A stretch of 64,000 nt of DNA from Flavobacteriales bacterium UBA6693 (lineage in GTDB: Bacteria; Bacteroidota; Bacteroidia; Flavobacteriales; Weeksellaceae): the NCBI GenBank assembly GCA_002454815.1, contig DKJL01000007.1, forward strand, positions 229,877 through 293,876, given 5' to 3'. Shown in pieces: positions 44,418 to 52,598 of the stretch (within the stretch, counting starts at the first letter, position 1; every line of letters starts with the position of its first letter). The position numbers and the translations under genes were made by a program. The notes below the pieces were generated by a model. The model was not told the DNA's origin. It was given only the letters and a program-made list of their open reading frames with translations, and did not search any database.

Positions 44418-44448
44418 TTTGGATGGCAGCAAATAATTTGTATTTTTG
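44418..44448 (+). promoter_or_regulatory. Promoter of the tRNA-Asp pair: TTTG-N19-TATTTTTG
   Basis: TTTG at 44,418-44,421 and TATTTTTG at 44,441-44,448 are 19 bases apart, a near-perfect Bacteroidota sigma-A promoter, 37 bases before the first tRNA. Confidence 0.75.
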
Positions 44449-44484
44449 CACTCACCAAAAAGAAAGACATTCTCGATGGTAAAC

Positions 44485-44558
44485 GATCCGGTAGTTCAGC
44501 TGGTTAGAATGCCGCCCTGTCACGGCGGAGGTCGCGGGTTCGAATCCCGTCCGGATCG
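44485..44558 (+). tRNA. tRNA-Asp (GTC), copy 1
   Basis: A 74-nt cloverleaf: acceptor GATCCGG pairs with CCGGATC, discriminator G, anticodon loop CTGTCAC with anticodon GTC, T arm GCGGGTTCGAATCCCGT. The genomic 3' continues CA rather than CCA. Confidence 0.97.
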
Positions 44559-44590
44559 CATAAGTTTACAATTTTTCCTTTAAAAAAATT

Positions 44591-44664
44591 GATCCGGTAG
44601 TTCAGCTGGTTAGAATGCCGCCCTGTCACGGCGGAGGTCGCGGGTTCGAATCCCGTCCGGATCG
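44591..44664 (+). tRNA. tRNA-Asp (GTC), copy 2
   Basis: Identical in all 74 bases to copy 1 and separated from it by 32 bases, so probably from one transcript. The island integrase begins 252 bases downstream, so this 3' end is the likely attachment site. Confidence 0.97.
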
Positions 44665-44690
44665 CAACTATTACAACAAAGTAATACAAA

Positions 44691-44723
44691 ATGCAGTAAA
44701 ATAGAGGTTTTACTGCATTTTTT
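44691..44723 (+). terminator. Terminator after the tRNA-Asp pair
   Basis: ATGCAGTAAAA and TTTTACTGCAT form a perfect 11-bp stem with a 6-base loop and T-run. Confidence 0.9.
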
Positions 44724-44915
44724 GTTTTATGCCGTTATCAAAAAGAGTCAAATTTTCACAATCTGTCAGTGACCTATTCAGTGACCTATCGAGAAGGTTG
44801 AAAAAGGGTCACTAGAAAGTTTGAAAAACGCCTGTGCAAGGGCTTATTCAAAGATTGAACATCTTGTAGCAGGGTTTATTTCAGATTAATTTTAACTCCA
44901 AAATGATACGGCAAA

Positions 44916-46172
44916 ATGAACCAATCTTTCAACCTACTTTTCTACGTTAAAAAAACGAAGATAAACTCCCGAGGTGAAGCTCCAATTTATTTACGAATTA
45001 CCATCGATGGACGCGTTACCGAAATAAGCGTTAAAAGAACCACAAAACCAAAGTTATGGAATTCGGGTTGTCAGAAGTTGAATGGAAATTCCGAAGCGAT
45101 TAAATCGTTTAATTTCTATCTTAAAACTTTTGAACAGAGGGTATATGACGCCTACCACGAGTTGATGAAGGATAAAGACTTAATCACTTGTGAATCGCTC
45201 AAAAATAAATTACTCGGAACGGATATCAAAAGCAGAATGCTCATCCCAATTTTTCAAGATCATAACGATAGGATGGAAAAATTGGTGGGTAAAGAATTTG
45301 CCATCGGAACACTTGGAAGGTACAAAACCTGTATGAGCCACACTAAAGCATTTTTAAAATGGAAATTCAAAGTTTCGGACATCGACATTAAGAAGATTGA
45401 TTATGCTTTCTTAAATGATTTTGAATTTTATCTAAGAACCGAAAAATCCTGCAACAACAATTCTGCAGTAAAATATCTAAAAAACTTCGGGAAAATCATC
45501 AGGATTTGTTTAGCGAATGGTTGGTTGGATAAAGACCCTTATTTGAATTATCAATCCAAATTTAATGAAGTTACACGAGTTTTTTTAAATGAGGAAGAAC
45601 TTGAAAATCTAACCACAAAAGATTTCAAAAATGAAAGACTTTCTTTGGTTCGTGATATTTTTCTGTTTAGTTGTTATACAGGACTTGCTTACATTGATAC
45701 TCAAAAACTCACGCATCAAAATATCAATCTTGGTTTGGACGGCAATAAATGGATTTTCACCAAACGCCAAAAAACAAAAACCACTTCCAATATTCCATTA
45801 CTTCCACAGGCGGAAAATATTGTTGAGAAATATAAGGACAACAAAACCTGTATCAATTCGGGGAAACTGCTTCCTGTTTTGAGCAATCAAAAGATGAATG
45901 CATATTTGAAAGAAATTGCAGATTTATGCGGAATTGAAAAAGAATTAACTTATCACATCGCTCGACACACTTTTGCAACAACGGTTACTTTGTCAAATGG
46001 TGTTTCCATTGAAAGCGTAAGCAAAATGCTTGGACATAAAAGCATCAAAACCACACAGCACTATGCAAAGATTTTGGATTCAAAAGTAAGCCAAGATATG
46101 AAAAATCTAAAACTTGTGTTTCAGCAAAAAGAAAATATTCAAATTAATAGTGTTGAAAGACTTGGAATGTAG
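44916..46172 (+). CDS. Tyrosine recombinase/integrase, IntDOT-like Bacteroidota type
   Basis: This 418-aa site-specific recombinase has an N-terminal arm-binding domain (F-Y-V-K-K-T-K-I-N-S-R-G-E-A-P-I-Y-L-R), a SAM-like core-binding domain (about 105-205) and a catalytic domain. Visible catalytic residues are H-x-x-R in H-I-A-R-H-T-F near residue 350, His in L-G-H-K near 370 and the nucleophile Tyr in T-Q-H-Y-A-K-I near 382. The first arginine position reads T-G-L-A-Y-I-D, where many relatives have T-G-L-R-Y-x-D; loss of Arg I is also known in CTnDOT IntDOT. It sits just after tRNA-Asp and opens the AT-rich island. Confidence 0.92.
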   Translation: MNQSFNLLFYVKKTKINSRGEAPIYLRITIDGRVTEISVKRTTKPKLWNSGCQKLNGNSEAIKSFNFYLKTFEQRVYDAYHELMKDKDLITCESLKNKLLGTDIKSRMLIPIFQDHNDRMEKLVGKEFAIGTLGRYKTCMSHTKAFLKWKFKVSDIDIKKIDYAFLNDFEFYLRTEKSCNNNSAVKYLKNFGKIIRICLANGWLDKDPYLNYQSKFNEVTRVFLNEEELENLTTKDFKNERLSLVRDIFLFSCYTGLAYIDTQKLTHQNINLGLDGNKWIFTKRQKTKTTSNIPLLPQAENIVEKYKDNKTCINSGKLLPVLSNQKMNAYLKEIADLCGIEKELTYHIARHTFATTVTLSNGVSIESVSKMLGHKSIKTTQHYAKILDSKVSQDMKNLKLVFQQKENIQINSVERLGM

Positions 46173-46253
46173 CTAAGTCTGATGGAAAAATTTACACAGA
46201 TTATAACAGGATGCATACTAATATAAAAAAAAATGGTAATGATGGATGTAAAT

Positions 46254-46303
46254 TTCTATATATAGAAGGTAACGTTAACTTTATATAAACCAATATGTTA
46301 CCT
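46254..46303. repeat. Palindrome and inverted repeat in the integrase 3' intergenic region
   Basis: TTCTATATATAGAA (46,254-46,267) is a perfect 14-bp palindrome. It is followed by AGGTAAC (46,267-46,273) and GTTACCT (46,297-46,303) as a 7-bp inverted repeat. They could be operator or recombination-directionality sites; unproven. Confidence 0.4.
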
Positions 46304-46314
46304 AAAATATTAGT

Positions 46315-46330
46315 GTCCTAATTCGTAAAT
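46315..46330 (+). promoter_or_regulatory. Island 16-mer motif, copy 1
   Basis: GTCCTAATTCGTAAAT, two mismatches from the consensus GTCCTAATTTATAAAT, lies 140 bases before the 96-aa peptide gene. Confidence 0.45.
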
Positions 46331-46469
46331 TATATGCTTTGAGACCACCTTGTGTTTAATAATCTTAATTGTTATAATAAATTTAGCGACAGAAATTTGA
46401 TATTTGGTATTGCGCAATACAAATTCATTGAAGTTTATATTTATTATTTAATCATTAAAATTAATTTTT

Positions 46470-46760
46470 ATGAAAAAGCTATTTTTTGTTGCTTTCCTTT
46501 TAAGTGGAATTACATTAGGGTTTGCAAAAACTAATGAAAGTGTTGTGAAAACAGAGTTAAAGACTGAAAAGGCAATTTACCAATCAGTGAAGTCTTTTAA
46601 ATTCAATTCGATTCAGGAAGCAGAAGAGTTTCTCAAAAGATGTTTGACAGTTATTGATATTCGCGAAGAGAGCATATCAGTTGAATCAAATGCAGATGGT
46701 TCTGTCACTGTTACGATAACTGTTACAGAAATCCATATTGAAATTGAGCACGACTGTTAG
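46470..46760 (+). CDS. Small secreted hypothetical protein (96 aa)
   Basis: I do not recognise the family. It has a clear signal peptide (K-K-L-F-F-V-A-F-L-L-S-G-I-T-L-G-F-A) and a mature part of about 76 residues: a helical, charged stretch with I-Q-E-A-E-E-F-L-K-R-C, then a strand-rich end V-T-V-T-I-T-V-T-E-I-H-I-E-I-E-H-D-C. Two cysteines (near residue 58 and the last residue) could form a disulfide. It is first in a module with a GLPGLI protein and a barrel protein, and a hairpin follows its stop. Confidence 0.65.
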   Translation: MKKLFFVAFLLSGITLGFAKTNESVVKTELKTEKAIYQSVKSFKFNSIQEAEEFLKRCLTVIDIREESISVESNADGSVTVTITVTEIHIEIEHDC

Positions 46761-46848
46761 AAGTACTCCAGTGCCCTCTAAAAGGGCATTGGAATTTGTC
46801 TATTAGATAAAAAAAATTACTTTTACCTAACACATTTATTTTATTGTT

Positions 46849-47601
46849 ATGAAAAAAGGGATATTATTCCAGATTTTTTTATTTTGTGCTATGAACATTT
46901 GTTATGCACAAAAACCGTTGCGTGTTGAATATGAAATGGTAAAAACAGTTAATGTAGCAAACTTGCCACTTAGCAATGAAGCAAAAGCTAAATTGCAGGA
47001 ACAACTTAAGAAGCCTGAAAAACAATTTTTATACTATTACAAAGGTGACAGTTTCTACACTAATGGCGAGACTGTAGCTGCCGAACTTTCTAGAAATGAA
47101 CAACAAATATCTGACAATACCAAAGCACAATCTGTTGTTAAGTTAAGCCCTCAAGTGTCACGCTATTACAGAACTGCTGACTCGAACGGGCTTTATGTTT
47201 ATCATAGTACACAAGATGAAGAATTTTACGAATTATATACACCTACTTGGAAAAATATAGAGTATAAAAAGGAAACACAAAAGATTGATAATTTTGAGTG
47301 TAAACTTGCAGAAATTACAACAAGTACGGACAGGATAATTAAGATTTGGTATACTGAACAAATTCCAGTTAATATTGGACCGTCTTGGTATTATAATTTT
47401 CCGGGATTAGTTCTAAAAGTCGAAGCACCCGATTTCACAATATATGCCACAAAAGTGACCAATAATACAAATGGAAAGGAAGTTGAAAAACCAAATCCAA
47501 AACTTAAAGTTTATGCCGGTAAAGAGTGGGAACTAAAATCTGAGCAAATAAAAAAGCAAAAGGAAACTCCCACGGTTATCAAAAAATCTATTCAGTTATA
47601 A
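46849..47601 (+). CDS. GLPGLI family protein 1
   Basis: This 250-aa protein has a signal peptide ending C-Y-A-Q and the layout of TIGR01200 (GLPGLI): K-I-W-Y-T-E-Q-I-P-V-N-I-G-P and then the name motif in altered form, Y-N-F-P-G-L-V-L-K-V. The altered motif (NFPGLV for GLPGLI) marks a divergent member. Family members are periplasmic or outer-membrane associated proteins found mostly in Bacteroidota, with no proven biochemical role. It sits between the 96-aa peptide and a TonB-receptor-like protein, an association repeated at 51,347. Confidence 0.82.
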   Translation: MKKGILFQIFLFCAMNICYAQKPLRVEYEMVKTVNVANLPLSNEAKAKLQEQLKKPEKQFLYYYKGDSFYTNGETVAAELSRNEQQISDNTKAQSVVKLSPQVSRYYRTADSNGLYVYHSTQDEEFYELYTPTWKNIEYKKETQKIDNFECKLAEITTSTDRIIKIWYTEQIPVNIGPSWYYNFPGLVLKVEAPDFTIYATKVTNNTNGKEVEKPNPKLKVYAGKEWELKSEQIKKQKETPTVIKKSIQL

Positions 47602-47649
47602 AAGCATTAAATTATTATCTTGAAACAGTTTGTTTAACAGTAATGATAC

Positions 47650-47682
47650 AAAAAGCCTAGCATTATTGTTAGGCTTTTTAAT
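47650..47682 (+). terminator. Terminator-like hairpin between GLPGLI 1 and the barrel gene
   Basis: AAAAGCCTA and TAGGCTTTT form a 9-bp stem followed by TTTAATT. Confidence 0.7.
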
Positions 47683-47687
47683 TGATT

Positions 47688-50252
47688 ATGAAACGTATTT
47701 TACAACTTCTTTTCTTTATTTTTTATTTTTTGACTTCTGCACAAAATATAAGTATTGTTGTTCGTGACAATTTAAAAAATTCTGTTGAAAATGTAAATGT
47801 GCAATTACAGCGAGGAAACAATACAATTGATTTTAAAAGAACTGACAAAAATGGAAAATGTGTTTTTTCAATTGCTGAAAAGGGAAATTATACATTGAAG
47901 TTTACTTCTATGCAATTTAAAACCAAAGTTGTTGAAATAAATACTTCTGTGGACACAGATTTTAGTTTTATACTTGAACCTCAAATCACTGAAATTGAAA
48001 CTGTTGAAATAAAATCCCGTCCGAAGATTGCTAAGAGTAAAGAGGATACGATTTCGTATAATTTAAAAACCGTAAAGGATGGCACTGAAAGAACTGCAGA
48101 AGACCTAATCAAAAAACTTCCTGGACTTGATATAAATGAGAATGGCAAAGTGACTTTTAAAGGTAATGCAATTGGGCAAGTATTAATTGATGGCAATGAG
48201 TTTTTCGGCAAAAATCACAAGTTGGCTACGCAAAACATTACTGCTGATATGTTGGAGGGTGTGGATTTATGGCAAAATTATATGACAGTTAGTGGTTCTC
48301 AGTCAACCGCGTTGAACTTGAAACTGAAAGACGAATATAAAGGTAAAATTTCTGGAAACTTAGAAGGATCTTACGGAAATAAAAACAATTACCTTGGGCA
48401 CGCGAATCTTTTTAGGTTTAATAAGATTGGTAATTTGGCATTCGTTGGTGATGTCAATAATATTGCTCGTGATCCGATTAGCTATTCAGACTTTAGAGAA
48501 ATGAATCGGCAGGAAGACGTGAAAAATTCTACAAATGTATCACAAATAGAAATTCCAAGTTTTTTGAATAACGATGGGAAGGTCGATTCCAAAGCAAACC
48601 AATTTGGTGCTCTACAATATTCAAAATCATCTGAAAAATTTTCAGTAGCTGCATTTTCGGTTTTCAATAATGTACAATTGTCAAAATTACTTTCAACAAA
48701 CAGAACCGGTTTTCCTACTATATCATCATCATTTAATTTCAATGAACAGCGCAAAGAAGATAACAGCGGATATTTTGGCACAACTCAAATTAAACTGAAA
48801 CAATCTTTTAGGGACAATAGTTTCTTGTATTATAATTTTGGCTATAATCCTATTCGCGATAGTTTCAAACAGCAAATTAATAGAAGTACAGATTTTACTT
48901 CAGAATTATATACAATTGAAAATCAAACATTGAATAATTCAATCACCAATTTTTTATCTTGGAATAAAAAAATCAATAATATTAATCTTATCTTAGCATT
49001 TGCCCAGCAAAACAACTATTCTTCAGATGATTTGCATATCAATTCTACCTCAAATCTATTTAATACGCCCTTTAAAGAAATAGCCCAAAGTCTTGATATA
49101 AAAACTAATAATTATAATCTTGATTTTGATCTAAAAAATAATTTCAAATTTGCAGATATAGCATTTCATTCGGGAATAAATATATCAGAAAATCGTGCAT
49201 ATTGGTCGGAAACTTCGTTTGGAAACAATTCTACTCAAAGTTTGAAATCCTACATTTATAACAACGAACTCTTTATAAGAAAAGTTGTTGGGAAATTTGA
49301 TTTTTCGGGATCAGCGGCGTCAAATTATATGCAATTGAGTAACGAAAATGAACATTTTTTATCAAAAAATTTCAGAATAAAATATCGTCCTCAAAGCCGT
49401 ATCACAAATGATTTTTCATTAGAATATTCCTCACATTTCCAATTACCGGATTTTTCGCAGCTACTGTATGCAAAAAACTTCGATAGGAATCTTACAGTTA
49501 CCCAAAACAAAGATTTGCTCCCTGAAACATTATCTTTTACAGATACCTATAAATTCAGTTACCTGAGATTTAATCTCGAGAAAGGAAACCTTTTGTACTT
49601 TACTCTGATGTATGAGAAATCTAAACCTAATTTTACAACAAATACATTAAATTTCGGTCTTTTTTCTGAGATTTATAACCTTACAGGGAATTTAAAAGAC
49701 CGTTGGTTGCTCATAATTTCTGATGACAGGCGATTTGGCTTGTTTTCTTTGAAATCCAAAATTATTGGACTAAAAACAGATTCTAATAATTTCATAAATA
49801 CATTACCAAACAATTTGCAGCTTAATAATATAGAAATAGGGCAAAAACTATCGTCAAATTTCAAAAAATTCCCTGTACAGTTCGATTTTGGATATACACT
49901 TACTGAAACTTGGTATAACCAGACTCTTTTTGATGTTTCCTCTACGCAGGAAAGCATAAAAGTCTCTTTAGGCTTCAGAACGAACATCAAAAAAACCGTT
50001 ATTGCTAATGTTTTGGGCGATTATCTCATGCAGAAAACACCAAAAAATAAACAGGAAAATTTTCTTTTAGGTGGGCAAGTGTCTTATCGTAAAGAAAATT
50101 CTAATATTGAATTTACCTTGTTATTTAATAATGTATTAAATTTAAATAACTTTCAATTTATTAGCAACATGGTTTCCTCCCAAGGTATAGAAGAGAGCAA
50201 AATAAGTGCGATGCATGGTTACATAATGGGAGGAATGAAATGGTATTTTTAG
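47688..50252 (+). CDS. TonB-dependent receptor-like outer membrane protein with N-terminal carboxypeptidase-regulatory-like domain
   Basis: This protein of about 854 aa has a signal peptide (L-F-F-I-F-Y-F-L-T-S-A-Q). An N-terminal beta-sandwich (about residues 20-105) has the carboxypeptidase-D-regulatory look (V-V-R-D-N-L-K-N-S-V-E-N-V-N-V). A plug-like region then reads T-A-E-D-L-I-K-K-L-P-G-L-D-I-N-E-N-G-K and V-L-I-D-G-N-E-F-F-G, as in SusC/TonB-receptor relatives. The rest is beta-barrel strands ending in aromatic W-Y-F. The start is ATG 47,688, not the TTG two codons earlier. No TonB box was identified with confidence. The substrate is unknown. Confidence 0.82.
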   Translation: MKRILQLLFFIFYFLTSAQNISIVVRDNLKNSVENVNVQLQRGNNTIDFKRTDKNGKCVFSIAEKGNYTLKFTSMQFKTKVVEINTSVDTDFSFILEPQITEIETVEIKSRPKIAKSKEDTISYNLKTVKDGTERTAEDLIKKLPGLDINENGKVTFKGNAIGQVLIDGNEFFGKNHKLATQNITADMLEGVDLWQNYMTVSGSQSTALNLKLKDEYKGKISGNLEGSYGNKNNYLGHANLFRFNKIGNLAFVGDVNNIARDPISYSDFREMNRQEDVKNSTNVSQIEIPSFLNNDGKVDSKANQFGALQYSKSSEKFSVAAFSVFNNVQLSKLLSTNRTGFPTISSSFNFNEQRKEDNSGYFGTTQIKLKQSFRDNSFLYYNFGYNPIRDSFKQQINRSTDFTSELYTIENQTLNNSITNFLSWNKKINNINLILAFAQQNNYSSDDLHINSTSNLFNTPFKEIAQSLDIKTNNYNLDFDLKNNFKFADIAFHSGINISENRAYWSETSFGNNSTQSLKSYIYNNELFIRKVVGKFDFSGSAASNYMQLSNENEHFLSKNFRIKYRPQSRITNDFSLEYSSHFQLPDFSQLLYAKNFDRNLTVTQNKDLLPETLSFTDTYKFSYLRFNLEKGNLLYFTLMYEKSKPNFTTNTLNFGLFSEIYNLTGNLKDRWLLIISDDRRFGLFSLKSKIIGLKTDSNNFINTLPNNLQLNNIEIGQKLSSNFKKFPVQFDFGYTLTETWYNQTLFDVSSTQESIKVSLGFRTNIKKTVIANVLGDYLMQKTPKNKQENFLLGGQVSYRKENSNIEFTLLFNNVLNLNNFQFISNMVSSQGIEESKISAMHGYIMGGMKWYF

Positions 50253-50282
50253 GAGGATTAAAATTAAATAATAGAGATAAAA

Positions 50283-50867
50283 TCACTTATGTTCTAATTC
50301 TTTTTTTCTTTGCTTAATAAAATCCGTCGGACGAATCCCGTTAATTTCTAAAAACAAATCCGAAAGATTTTGCCTGGAAGAAATTCCACATTCATCTGCT
50401 AATCCCTATACAGAGTACCCCAAAACTTTAGGATCATTAAACATACGCTCGGTAATGTAATTAATTCTTAATGTTGATAGGTATTTATTAAAATTCATTC
50501 CTTTCACATCATTAATGTATTGTGAAAGATAAGTTGTGTTAGTTCCGAAATTCTCCGCAAGTTGTGGAAGCGTTAGCCCATTTTCTTTAAAGTTTTTTGA
50601 AATCACAAATTGATCTAATTTTTTTTCCAAATCTGCAAATACTTCCATGCTTATTACAGATTTACTTTTTTGAGGTATGCTTTCGTAAGAAATTAATGGT
50701 TCTGATTTTTGATGGTTTAGTAATTTTACCTCTAAATCGGCATATTTTATTCTAATATTCTTTTCCTTTTTATAAAGTTTCCAAGCAGTAAATAGAAGGA
50801 TTCCAACTACAAAAACTAATAGAAAAATTGCACGTAAACTCCAATAATTTTGATTGTCAAATTTAAA
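50283..50867 (-). pseudogene. Decayed partial copy of the TPR/AraC regulator, with premature stop
   Basis: The translation matches the C-terminal part of the 570-aa regulator at 53,596-55,308: its membrane helix, linker and AraC-type helix-turn-helix. The frame is open from about 50,867 but has no start codon until 50,648, and the whole TPR sensor is missing. A TAG at 50,406-50,408 (where the intact gene has CAG, Gln, in G-Y-S-V-Q-G) stops translation inside the DNA-binding domain. Beyond it the frame continues to a TGA at 50,283. The middle is almost identical to the intact gene while the last 100 bases differ clearly. Confidence 0.85.
50299..50867. repeat. Direct repeat copy A, homologous to 53,619-54,183
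   Basis: The stretch is almost identical to the C-terminal part of the intact TPR/AraC gene about 3.3 kb away in the same orientation. The repeat could promote deletion of the module between the copies. Confidence 0.85.
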
Positions 50868-50929
50868 AAAAAAGAAATGTAAAATGCTTGATTATTAATT
50901 GCATAATCTTAGAAATTATTTCTATTGAC

Positions 50930-50945
50930 GTCCTAAACTATAAAT
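50930..50945 (+). promoter_or_regulatory. Island 16-mer motif, copy 2
   Basis: GTCCTAAACTATAAAT, two mismatches from the consensus, lies 158 bases before the 61-aa peptide gene. Confidence 0.45.
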
Positions 50946-51102
50946 TTTACGATTAAGGACTGTCTTTATTTGCACCATATCTTCGATTCAATTATTTTCG
51001 ACCTGTATATTTCTATTTTAAAATTAACGGATTAAAAACGTGCTTCTCTCGTCCGTCTAATTCTGAATTAACATAATCCTTTAGAGAGAAGACAAATTTT
51101 TT

Positions 51103-51288
51103 ATGAAAAACATAATTAAATTGTCATTAGTTGCTTTAGGCATTGTGACGGCAACAATCGCTTCATCCTCAAAGTTGTTAGCGAACGTACCACCTGATGG
51201 TGGTGGTTATTGTAATCCAACCACAGATACAGTTTGCGGTGTTACAAGTGGCGGTTTTACTGCCAAAGGTTTTTTTGTGACTAACTAA
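51103..51288 (+). CDS. Small secreted peptide (61 aa) with two cysteines
   Basis: No family recognised. It has a basic-hydrophobic signal peptide (I-I-K-L-S-L-V-A-L-G-I-V-T-A-T-I-A) and a mature part of only about 35-40 residues that is rich in Gly, Thr and Pro: P-P-D-G-G-G-Y-C-N-P-T-T-D-T-V-C-G-V-T-S-G-G. The two cysteines are eight residues apart and could form a disulfide loop. A strong leader sequence and an 8-bp CTTCTCTC/GAGAGAAG pair in its 5' region (51,044-51,092) are visible. A long hairpin separates it from the GLPGLI gene downstream. Confidence 0.65.
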   Translation: MKNIIKLSLVALGIVTATIASSSKLLANVPPDGGGYCNPTTDTVCGVTSGGFTAKGFFVTN

Positions 51289-51298
51289 CTAAGGATTA

Positions 51299-51335
51299 AT
51301 GGCCATTTGAGACGAGTTGTTTCAATGGCCTTTTA
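51299..51335 (+). terminator. Hairpin between the 61-aa peptide and GLPGLI 2
   Basis: GGCCATTTGAGAC pairs with GTTTCAATGGCC across GAGTT, followed by TTTTAAAT. It looks like a leaky terminator that would leave the small peptide mRNA in excess. Confidence 0.65.
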
Positions 51336-51346
51336 AATGTAATAAA

Positions 51347-52183
51347 ATGAACAGATTGTTGATATTAGTTATTCTTTGTGCTTTTTTGAAAATAAATGGA
51401 CAGAATTCAGTTAGAGTTTTTTATCAATTAGAATCGAAGTCCAATGTAAAGCAGGATTCTGCCGATTTAGACCTATATGTACTTGATATTGATATTCCCA
51501 AAAAATCTTCAAAGTTTTATAATTACACATATTTGAAAAACGATTCGGTATACCTTTCAATGAAGAAGGAATCGGATGTTAGAGGTAGTGTAAATTTTGA
51601 TACAAGAAAGATGAAATATCCCATTTTTAATATAGGAGTGTTGAAACAAAATGCTACATATGAAATGGTTCAGATTTTAGATGGTGATGTATTTAGATAT
51701 TTGGATGGAAAGGATGCAAAATGGAGCATACTCTCTGAAAAAATAAGGATAGGGGATTACGATTGTCAAAAAGCCACAGCTACTGTGGGTGGAAGAAATT
51801 GGGAAGTTTTTTTTACTGTAGAAATATCTCTGCCATTTGGACCATATAAGTTTGGTGGATTACCAGGTTTGATAGTTCAAGCAAAGGATGATAGTAACTC
51901 CTACATCTTTACAATGGTAGGATTAGAAAAAACAAACCAAAAAGATTTTGTTCCTAAAATCTTTACAAAAGGTATTAAGACTACAAAAGAAAAATATTAT
52001 AAGGCTTTTAATGCTTACAAAATAGATCCCGTTAAAAAGTTACGTGAGAATATCATTACTTATCCAGATGGTGATTATATGAAGTTAGCGCAACCGCTAC
52101 CAAGCGATTACATCAAGAGCCGGGAAGCTAAAATGAAAAAATACTTATTAGAAAATGATAACTACATCGAAATCAAAAAATAA
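51347..52183 (+). CDS. GLPGLI family protein 2
   Basis: This protein of about 278 aa starts at ATG 51,347 (M-N-R-L-L-I-L-V-I-L-C-A-F-L), giving a clean signal peptide; the longer frame from 51,317 overlaps the hairpin. The name motif is exact, F-G-G-L-P-G-L-I-V-Q-A, preceded by V-E-I-S-L-P-F-G-P-Y-K-F. The family (TIGR01200) is secreted, Bacteroidota-specific and of unknown function. It overlaps the MauE-like gene by 29 bases, so the module is one operon. Confidence 0.88.
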   Translation: MNRLLILVILCAFLKINGQNSVRVFYQLESKSNVKQDSADLDLYVLDIDIPKKSSKFYNYTYLKNDSVYLSMKKESDVRGSVNFDTRKMKYPIFNIGVLKQNATYEMVQILDGDVFRYLDGKDAKWSILSEKIRIGDYDCQKATATVGGRNWEVFFTVEISLPFGPYKFGGLPGLIVQAKDDSNSYIFTMVGLEKTNQKDFVPKIFTKGIKTTKEKYYKAFNAYKIDPVKKLRENIITYPDGDYMKLAQPLPSDYIKSREAKMKKYLLENDNYIEIKK

Positions 52184-52598
52184 AAAAACGGTTTCGGATT
52201 TTATATACTATTTTTTGATCCTTTTTCTTACTTATATTTTTGTTAATAAAGCGCTTGATATTTCAGCATTTATTAGTAATATTTTCAAGTCGGGATTATA
52301 TTCTCCTAACTCCGCAAGAATATTGGCATATTTTGTATTGTTTATTGAGTTAGGGAATATAATTTTTTTAGTATTTTCTAAGAATAAGGGATTAAAAATA
52401 AGTTTTTGGTTGTTTATTGTTTTTACGATATACATAACCTTTTTAAATATTTCTAATCGTTATGAGGTTTGTGGTTGTGGTGGGGTTTTAAATGGATTAT
52501 CTTTTGAAATACATTTTATTATTAATGTTACACTTATTTTAATAACAGCATTAGCAATTTTTTTCTCTTATGAAAATAAAACATCTTTTGATAGTTAA
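52155..52598 (+). CDS. MauE/DoxX-like redox-associated membrane protein
   Basis: This 147-aa protein has four membrane helices. Between helices 3 and 4 it carries V-C-G-C-G-G-V-L-N-G-L-S-F-E-I-H-F-I-I-N, which matches the C-x-C-(F/G)-G and His/Asn signature of MauE-type proteins that support disulfide or thiol chemistry of exported proteins (MauE is needed for methylamine dehydrogenase maturation). A cysteine pair in the membrane protein and cysteines in the small peptide suggest, but do not prove, a thiol link. It overlaps both neighbours by 29 bases. Confidence 0.78.
   Translation: MITTSKSKNKKTVSDFIYYFLILFLTYIFVNKALDISAFISNIFKSGLYSPNSARILAYFVLFIELGNIIFLVFSKNKGLKISFWLFIVFTIYITFLNISNRYEVCGCGGVLNGLSFEIHFIINVTLILITALAIFFSYENKTSFDS

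Noticed and set aside
44504..44689. Minus-strand frame across the two tRNA-Asp genes
   Set aside because: It is made of tRNA sequence read in reverse, and gives a repeated peptide typical of mis-annotated tRNA regions.
46352..46534. A 60-codon frame overlapping the 96-aa peptide gene
   Set aside because: It lacks protein-like character and overlaps the start of a gene with a good signal peptide.
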